Shown one piece after another: positions 59,941 to 64,000 of a stretch of 64,000 bases of DNA (its first letter is position 1; every line of letters starts with the position of its first letter). Source of the stretch: Bradyrhizobium sp. MOS003. GTDB taxonomy: Bacteria > Pseudomonadota > Alphaproteobacteria > Rhizobiales > Xanthobacteraceae. The stretch is from positions 394,089 to 458,088 of the forward strand of contig NZ_PYFW01000005.1 in assembly GCF_003020125.1 (NCBI RefSeq), given 5' to 3'. A model generated the notes under the pieces. That model was not told where the DNA came from, did no database searches, and saw only the letters and a program-made list of their open reading frames with translations. A program made the position numbers and the translations under genes.

Positions 59941-60243
59941 ATGAACCGCATCATTCGCACTGCCGCAGCGCTGACGCTGACTGTCGGCCTTGCCACTGCC
60001 GCCCTCGCGGCCGGGGCGGCCTCGATCAGCGGGGAGGTCAAAAAGATCGACGAGAGCGCCGGCAAGATCACGCTCAAGCACGGGCCGGCCAAGAACCTCG
60101 GCATGGAGGACCCCATGACCATGGTCTATCGCGTCAAGGACCCCGCGATGCTGAGGCAGGTGAAGGTCGGCGACAAGGTGACCTTCGAGGCCGAGGAGGC
60201 GGCTTCGGGGTACACGGTGACCAGGATCGACAAGGCGAAATAG
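59941..60243 (+). CDS. CusF-like periplasmic copper-binding protein
   Basis: The protein has 100 residues from the ATG at 59941, with AAGGAG upstream. A signal peptide (MNRIIRTAAALTLTVGLATAALA) precedes the small OB-fold of CusF: GEVKKIDESAGKITLKHGPAKNLGMEDPMTMVYRV. The His in LKHGPA and the two Met (NLGM, MTM) match the Cu(I)-binding residues of CusF. It is the last gene of the copper operon and the predicted metallochaperone. Confidence 0.9.
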   Translation: MNRIIRTAAALTLTVGLATAALAAGAASISGEVKKIDESAGKITLKHGPAKNLGMEDPMTMVYRVKDPAMLRQVKVGDKVTFEAEEAASGYTVTRIDKAK

Positions 60244-60289
60244 ATAGGGCGGCCCTTCATCGCCGGTTTGGCTCCAAGCGCCTCCACAA

Positions 60290-60375
60290 CGTCGTGGCCG
60301 GGCTTGACCCGGCCATCCACGCCTTTCCACTCGGCACGCAGAACGTGGATGCCCGGGACAAGCCCGGGCATGACG
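60290..60375. repeat. Palindromic dispersed repeat, second copy
   Basis: ACGTCGTGGCCGGGCTTGACCCGGCCATCCACG...ACGTGGATGCCCGGGACAAGCCCGGGCATGACG is the same family as the copy at 36655-36739, with both hairpin arms kept. It lies just past the CusF-like stop and could end or stabilise that transcript. Confidence 0.82.
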
Positions 60376-60438
60376 GTTTCCTCCGTGCCCTGACCGCCCC
60401 CGAAACACCCCGGCCTGACCACCCGCCGCACCCCCGCG

Positions 60439-60481
60439 TTAACCCTTTGCTAACCATACACCCGGCAAGAATTGCCGGGTG
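60439..60481 (+). promoter_or_regulatory. CtrA-like box and inverted repeat upstream of flhA
   Basis: TTAA-N7-CTAAC at 60439-60454 resembles the CtrA site TTAA-N7-TTAA(C). Just after it, CACCCGGCAA (60459-60468) pairs with TTGCCGGGTG (60472-60481) around GAA. In alphaproteobacteria CtrA often controls flagellar export genes, so control of flhA is plausible. Confidence 0.45.
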
Positions 60482-60623
60482 AAGTCGAGTGTCGTCAGCC
60501 GCGTAAAACGGGAGGTCCCCCGTGGACGCCAGTGCGGTGCCTCACTTTCGGAGCGGCGGCCCTTCGGCTGCCGCGCAGACAATTGGGGCGCGCGGACGGC
60601 AGTCGCGCGGGGGAGCAGCTACC

Positions 60624-62765
60624 ATGGTCGACGTCACCGCGGGACAGGGCGTAGGCAGCACGAATGCCGGCATCCCCACCGTCAACGAGATCATCAACAT
60701 CCTCAAGCGCGGCGACATCGCGCTGGCGCTCGGCGTCCTCACCATCCTGGTGGTGCTGATCCTGCCGCTGCCCGCGATCGTGCTGGACCTGTTCCTGGCG
60801 ATCTCGATCACGCTCTCGATCCTGATCCTGATGACCTCGCTGTTCATCCAGGCGCCGCTCGAATTCTCGGCCTTCCCGACCGTCCTCTTGATCTCGACCA
60901 TGCTGCGCCTGTCGCTCAACATGGCCTCGACCCGGCTGATCCTGTCGCACGGGCACGAGGGCACGGCGGCCGCCGGTCACGTCATCGAGGCCTTCGGCAA
61001 CTTCGTGATGGGCGGCAATTTCGTCATCGGCATCATCGTCTTCGCCATCCTGATCATCGTCAATTTCGTCGTCATCACCAAGGGTTCGGGCCGAATCGCC
61101 GAAGTCGCCGCCCGCTTCCACCTCGATGCCATGCCCGGCAAGCAAATGGCGATCGACGCCGACCTCTCGGCCGGGCTGATCGACGAGGCGGTCGCCAAGC
61201 ATCGCCGCAAGGAGCTGGAGGACGAGAGCGGCTTCTTCGGCGCCATGGACGGTGCCTCGAAGTTCGTCCGCGGCGATGCCATCGCGGGCCTCTTGATCGT
61301 CTTCATCAACATCGTCGGCGGCATGATCATCGGCGTCGCGCAGCAAGGCCTGTCCTTCGCCGATGCCGGGCGCAGCTACACGCTGCTGACGGTCGGTGAC
61401 GGCCTCGTCACCCAGGTGCCGGCGCTGATCGTCTCGACCGCGGCGGGCCTGCTCGTCTCCAAGGCCGGCGTCTCCGGTGCCGCCGACAAGGCGCTGATGA
61501 AGCAGTTCTCCGGCTATCCGCAGGCGCTCGCGATGTCCTCCGCGGTGATGCTGGTGCTCGCGGCCCTGCCGGGCATTCCGACCCTCCCCTTCCTCGCGCT
61601 CGGCGGCGGCGCCGGCGCGCTCGCCTGGCACGCCCGCAACCGCAACCGGGCGACCGCCAGGGCCGTCGAAGTCGCGAAGACCGCGCCCGCTGCGGGAATG
61701 CCGGGTGCGCCGGGCTCCGCCGCGGCCGAGGAGCCGATCTCCGCGGCGCTCAAGATCGACGACCTCAAGATCGAGCTCGGCTACGCGCTGCTGCCGCTGG
61801 TCAACGGCCCCGACGGCACCGACCGCCTCACCGAGCAGATCAAGGCGCTGCGCCGCTCGCTCGCGATCGAGATGGGCTTCGTGATGCCGGCGGTGCGCAT
61901 CCTGGACAACGTCCAGCTCGAGGCCAACACCTACATCATCAAGATCAAGGAGGTCGACGCGGGCACCGGCAAGATCTGGCCGAACCAGTTCATGGTCATG
62001 GATCCCGGCGGCAGCCAGGTGCAGGTGCCCGGCATCCACACCACCGAGCCGACTTTCGGCCTGCCCGCGACCTGGGTCGACGCCAGCCTCAAGGAGGAGG
62101 CCTCGCTCAAGGGCTACACCGTCGTCGACGCCGCAACCGTGCTCTCCACCCACCTCACCGAACTGCTCAAGGCCAACATGTCGGACCTGTTGTCCTATGG
62201 CGAGGTTCAGAAGCTGCTCAAGGAGCTGCCGAAGGAGCAGAGCGAACTGGTCAAGGACATCGTCCCCGGACAGGTCACGGTCTCCGGCATCCAGCGCGTG
62301 CTGCAGCTGCTGCTCGCCGAGCGCATCTCGATCCGCGACCTCTCGACCATCCTCGAGGGCATCGCCGACTCGCTCGCCTTCTCACGCAATCCCGCCACCA
62401 TGGTCGAGCACGTCCGCGCCCGCCTGGCGCGGCAGATCTGCGCGCAGAACACCTCCTATGCCGGCTATCTGCCGCTGATCGCGCTGTCGGCGCGGTGGGA
62501 GCAGGCCTTTGCCGAATCCATCATCGGCCAGGGCGAGGAGCGCAGCCTTGCGATGCAGCCCTCGAAACTGTCGGAGTTCATGACCGGCGTGCGCGAAGCG
62601 TTCGAGCGCGCCGCCCGCGAGGGCGAGGCGCCGGTGCTGGTCACCTCTGCGGCAATTCGTCCCTTTGTCCGCTCCTTGGTGGAGCGGTTCCGGGCCCAGA
62701 CGACGGTGCTGTCGCAGGCCGAGATCCACCCCCGGGCGAGGTTGAAAACGGTCGGAAGCATCTGA
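60624..62765 (+). CDS. flhA: Flagellar biosynthesis protein FlhA
   Basis: The protein has 713 residues from the ATG at 60624 (GGGGGAGC upstream); a GTG at 60522 with a strong ribosome site would give 747. The N-terminal half has about seven to eight membrane spans and the family motif PTVLLISTMLRLSLNMASTRLILSHGHEGTAAAGHVIEAFGNFVMGGNFVIGIIVFAILIIVNFVVITKGSGRIAEVAARF. The cytoplasmic half has ELGYALLPLV and QVTVSGIQRVLQLLLAERISIRDL. It is the export gate of the flagellar type III apparatus. No other flagellar gene is in the window. Confidence 0.97.
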   Translation: MVDVTAGQGVGSTNAGIPTVNEIINILKRGDIALALGVLTILVVLILPLPAIVLDLFLAISITLSILILMTSLFIQAPLEFSAFPTVLLISTMLRLSLNMASTRLILSHGHEGTAAAGHVIEAFGNFVMGGNFVIGIIVFAILIIVNFVVITKGSGRIAEVAARFHLDAMPGKQMAIDADLSAGLIDEAVAKHRRKELEDESGFFGAMDGASKFVRGDAIAGLLIVFINIVGGMIIGVAQQGLSFADAGRSYTLLTVGDGLVTQVPALIVSTAAGLLVSKAGVSGAADKALMKQFSGYPQALAMSSAVMLVLAALPGIPTLPFLALGGGAGALAWHARNRNRATARAVEVAKTAPAAGMPGAPGSAAAEEPISAALKIDDLKIELGYALLPLVNGPDGTDRLTEQIKALRRSLAIEMGFVMPAVRILDNVQLEANTYIIKIKEVDAGTGKIWPNQFMVMDPGGSQVQVPGIHTTEPTFGLPATWVDASLKEEASLKGYTVVDAATVLSTHLTELLKANMSDLLSYGEVQKLLKELPKEQSELVKDIVPGQVTVSGIQRVLQLLLAERISIRDLSTILEGIADSLAFSRNPATMVEHVRARLARQICAQNTSYAGYLPLIALSARWEQAFAESIIGQGEERSLAMQPSKLSEFMTGVREAFERAAREGEAPVLVTSAAIRPFVRSLVERFRAQTTVLSQAEIHPRARLKTVGSI

Positions 62766-62823
62766 TTTGCCTTAAGAAGCCGTGTGTTTTTCGGCCACAG
62801 GCAAATGGTTTTTGGGTTCCAGG

Positions 62824-62852
62824 CGTCTTGTGGACCACACCGTCACAAGACG
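62824..62852 (+). terminator. Candidate terminator after flhA
   Basis: CGTCTTGTG (62824-62832) pairs with CACAAGACG (62844-62852) around an 11-base loop, 58 bases past the flhA stop. No T-run follows, so it may act only with Rho or as an RNA-stabilising hairpin. Confidence 0.45.
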
Positions 62853-62959
62853 GCTGACGCGGACATTACAGCTTTGAAATAATTGCCGAAATGCACGATG
62901 AGGGGTCGCTTTCGATCGCGATCTTTCACGTCCTTTCACGCTCTTGTGATGGCCCCTTG

Positions 62960-62985
62960 GGAACGAATCCTCCCAATATTAGGTT
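62960..62985 (+). promoter_or_regulatory. Weak EcfG-like promoter
   Basis: GGAAC (62960-62964) is followed after 17 bases by GGTT (62982-62985), one mismatch from the EcfG -10 CGTT. It lies 74 bases before the small gene at 63060. A 12-codon frame (ATG at 63001, ending in TAG at 63037-63039) lies between them and could be a leader peptide or chance. Confidence 0.35.
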
Positions 62986-63059
62986 GTTGGGCATCGGAAG
63001 CATGAACCTGCCCAAATATGCAGGCGACTACTTCGGGTAGATGGCGGCAGGAGCCTTCC

Positions 63060-63263
63060 ATGAACCACTCGATTTACAGCGCAGATCGCTCGACCCACCT
63101 CAAGATCGTGGTCGTGGCCCTCGTTGCAGGGATCGCAGTTGCGGGCCTTGGCATCACCGCGCGCACGACGAGTTCGGATGAAGGCCTCACCCAGACCGCA
63201 CGCGTCATGAAGGCCGGCAAGCCGGTCACCATCACCAGCGCGAACACCTCGCTCGTTCGCTAG
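63060..63263 (+). CDS. Small single-span membrane/exported protein
   Basis: The protein has 67 residues. The ATG at 63060 has GGAG at 6-base spacing. A short polar N terminus (MNHSIYSADRSTHLK) is followed by a hydrophobic helix (IVVVALVAGIAVAGLGITA) and a polar Thr/Ser-rich tail (RTTSSDEGLTQTARVMKAG). Probably a membrane-anchored or exported small protein; similar unnamed proteins are common in Bradyrhizobium. A strong hairpin terminator follows. Confidence 0.7.
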   Translation: MNHSIYSADRSTHLKIVVVALVAGIAVAGLGITARTTSSDEGLTQTARVMKAGKPVTITSANTSLVR

Positions 63264-63357
63264 GGAGACATGAGTTTCAGGAATTCACGCGGCTCTTTAC
63301 CAGCCCCCCAAAGTCGCCACGTGGATATGTAGACGACCCCAACCCCAAGTCGACTAC

Positions 63358-63388
63358 AGAAAGCGCCCGCCCCCCACGGGCGCTTTCT
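63358..63388 (+). terminator. Strong hairpin terminator
   Basis: AGAAAGCGCCCG (63358-63369) pairs perfectly with CGGGCGCTTTCT (63377-63388) around seven bases. The 12-base stem ends in CTTTCT, giving a short T-rich tail. It lies 95 bases past the small-gene stop and probably works in both directions because of its A/T-rich ends. Confidence 0.65.
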
Positions 63389-63445
63389 CATGTCTGGGGT
63401 ACTTTGCGTCATTGTTGACGCAGTTGTCGAAGGTATCAAACTCAC

Positions 63446-63594
63446 CTCTCTCCTCCGTGTCCCGGACTCGCTGCGACGCCTTCGCGTTGCTGCGCAGAGC
63501 CGGGATCCAGAAAGACACACGACGTGCCGATGGATGGGCCCGGCTCTGCAGCGCACCGTCGAAGAGACGCTGCGCTGCGTCCGGGGCACGAGAG
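63446..63594. repeat. Long palindromic repeat, copy 1 (GTGTCCCGGAC type)
   Basis: The left part (CTCCGTGTCCCGGACTCGCTGCG...CTGCGCAGAGCCGGGA) is mirrored by the right part (GGCCCGGCTCTGCAGCGCA...CTGCGCTGCGTCCGGGGCACGAG), about 149 bases in all. The terminal arms can pair with few mismatches. It matches the copy at 63729-63875 throughout, including the central hairpins. Confidence 0.75.
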
Positions 63595-63622
63595 CGAAGT
63601 TGTGGCGCGCCTGTTTTTCCTC

Positions 63623-63708
63623 GTCATTGCGAGCGAAAGCGAAGCAATCCAGAATCCCTCTGCGGAAAGATTCTGGATTGCTTCGTCGCAAGGGCTCCTC
63701 GCAATGAC
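63623..63708. repeat. Palindromic dispersed repeat (GTCATTGCGAGCG type), second copy
   Basis: GTCATTGCGAGCGAAAGCGAAGCAATCCAGAATC pairs with GATTCTGGATTGCTTCG...TCGCAATGAC. It is the same family as 44018-44095. It sits between the two long palindromic repeats. Confidence 0.85.
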
Positions 63709-63728
63709 GGAGTGTGTGGCCACAGCGC

Positions 63729-63875
63729 CTCTCTCTCGTGTCCCGGACGCGCTGCAACGCTCTTGCGTTGCTGCGCAGAGCCGGGACCCAGCAAGCTACA
63801 GCACGCGCTGCCGCATGGGCCCGGCTCTGCAGCGCACCGCCGAGGGGGCGCTGCGCTGCGTCCGGGGCACGAGAG
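63729..63875. repeat. Long palindromic repeat, copy 2
   Basis: This element has the same organisation as copy 1 (CTCTCTCGTGTCCCGGACGCGCTGC...GCGTCCGGGGCACGAGAG), in the same orientation, about 283 bases from it. From 63264 to 64000 there is no credible gene; the remaining 125 bases after this repeat hold nothing I can name. Confidence 0.75.
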
Positions 63876-64000
63876 TGGTGTTCAACGACGCACATGATTG
63901 TTCATCCTCGCGGCGCATTTCGCCCGAGCTTTGCTTGATCTCTTCGCCCTCCATTGAAAGAGGGCGCAGGGAAGACCGGGCGCCGGCTGGCACCCGCGGT

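Larger units (their letters stand above)
60244..60623. other. Intergenic region between the copper operon and flhA
   Basis: This 380-base gap contains a palindromic dispersed repeat (60290-60375), a CtrA-like box (60439-60453) and an inverted repeat (60459-60481), listed separately. It also contains a possible alternative flhA start (GTG at 60522 with GGGAGG upstream) that would add 34 low-complexity residues. Confidence 0.6.

Noticed and set aside
60294..60482. Small frame reading MAGLDPAIHAF and its counterpart near 36648
   Set aside because: These peptides are translations of a palindromic dispersed repeat and are found wherever the repeat lies; not genes.
60495..62153. A 552-codon minus-strand frame opposite flhA
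   Set aside because: FlhA is one of the best-conserved proteins in the window. The antisense product is low-complexity (DDDQDGEDDD-like stretches) with no ribosome site.
1..64000. tRNA or rRNA genes, transposases, integrases, phage genes, CRISPR arrays
   Set aside because: None were seen by reading for conserved tRNA loops, DDE-type proteins or regular repeats. A dedicated scan (tRNAscan-SE, ISfinder) would be needed to exclude them firmly.

Overview
The window is high-GC DNA of alphaproteobacterial type. Its gene families (DUF3551 and DUF6894 small proteins, many Liv-type and TctC-type substrate-binding proteins, cupin-XRE regulators, EcfG-type promoters) and its short palindromic repeats point to Bradyrhizobium or a close relative. 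This assignment is inference from remembered family distributions; no search was run. It reads as chromosomal, metabolically rich DNA. I saw no transposase, phage gene, CRISPR array, tRNA or rRNA.

Layout. 1-3.7 kb: the end of a sugar ABC transporter operon carrying two strictosidine-synthase/SMP-30 beta-propellers and an RbsA-like ATPase. 3.7-9.7 kb: small secreted or membrane proteins, two class III nucleotide cyclases and a HutD protein. 9.7-15.7 kb: a divergent catabolic locus around a TetR regulator with twin palindromic operators (SDR and carboxymuconolactone-decarboxylase genes on one side; a Liv-type binding protein, metallo-hydrolase, TctC-type binding protein and VOC protein on the other). 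15.8-18.7 kb: methyltransferase, L,D-transpeptidase and a small membrane protein. 18.7-26.5 kb: a long minus-strand Liv-type ABC transporter run (two binding proteins, two permeases, two ATPases) with a CaiB CoA-transferase. 26.7-31.9 kb: a polysaccharide-type island (flippase, Tat-exported GH10 xylanase, DUF6492 protein, Sfp-type phosphopantetheinyl transferase).

31.9-39.6 kb: an acetylpolyamine-deacetylase-like protein, an SMP-30 protein, a sugar-dehydrogenase/cytochrome c fusion, an enoyl-CoA hydratase-like protein, a gamma-glutamyltransferase and a histidine-rich secreted peptide. 39.7-47.5 kb: amine and amino acid use (PuuB-like oxidase, polar amino acid ABC transporter, two cupin-XRE regulators, D-amino acid dehydrogenase, class III transaminase). 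47.6-51.7 kb: a three-subunit molybdenum hydroxylase of PaoABC type without a visible export signal. 51.9-55.7 kb: TetR, LysR, cupin, DUF4864 and MFS genes. 55.9-60.2 kb: a six-gene copper-handling operon. 60.6-62.8 kb: flhA. The last 0.6 kb is a nest of palindromic repeats.

Regulation visible in the bases includes two good EcfG (general stress sigma factor) promoters before small secreted proteins, a CtrA-like box before flhA, and several clean operator palindromes (HutD, TetR, cupin-XRE). Two very short genes 40 kb apart share a leader with the same stem-loop followed by GCTTC. That shared leader is the best candidate here for an undescribed element. The rest is mostly recognisable families in unusual combinations.
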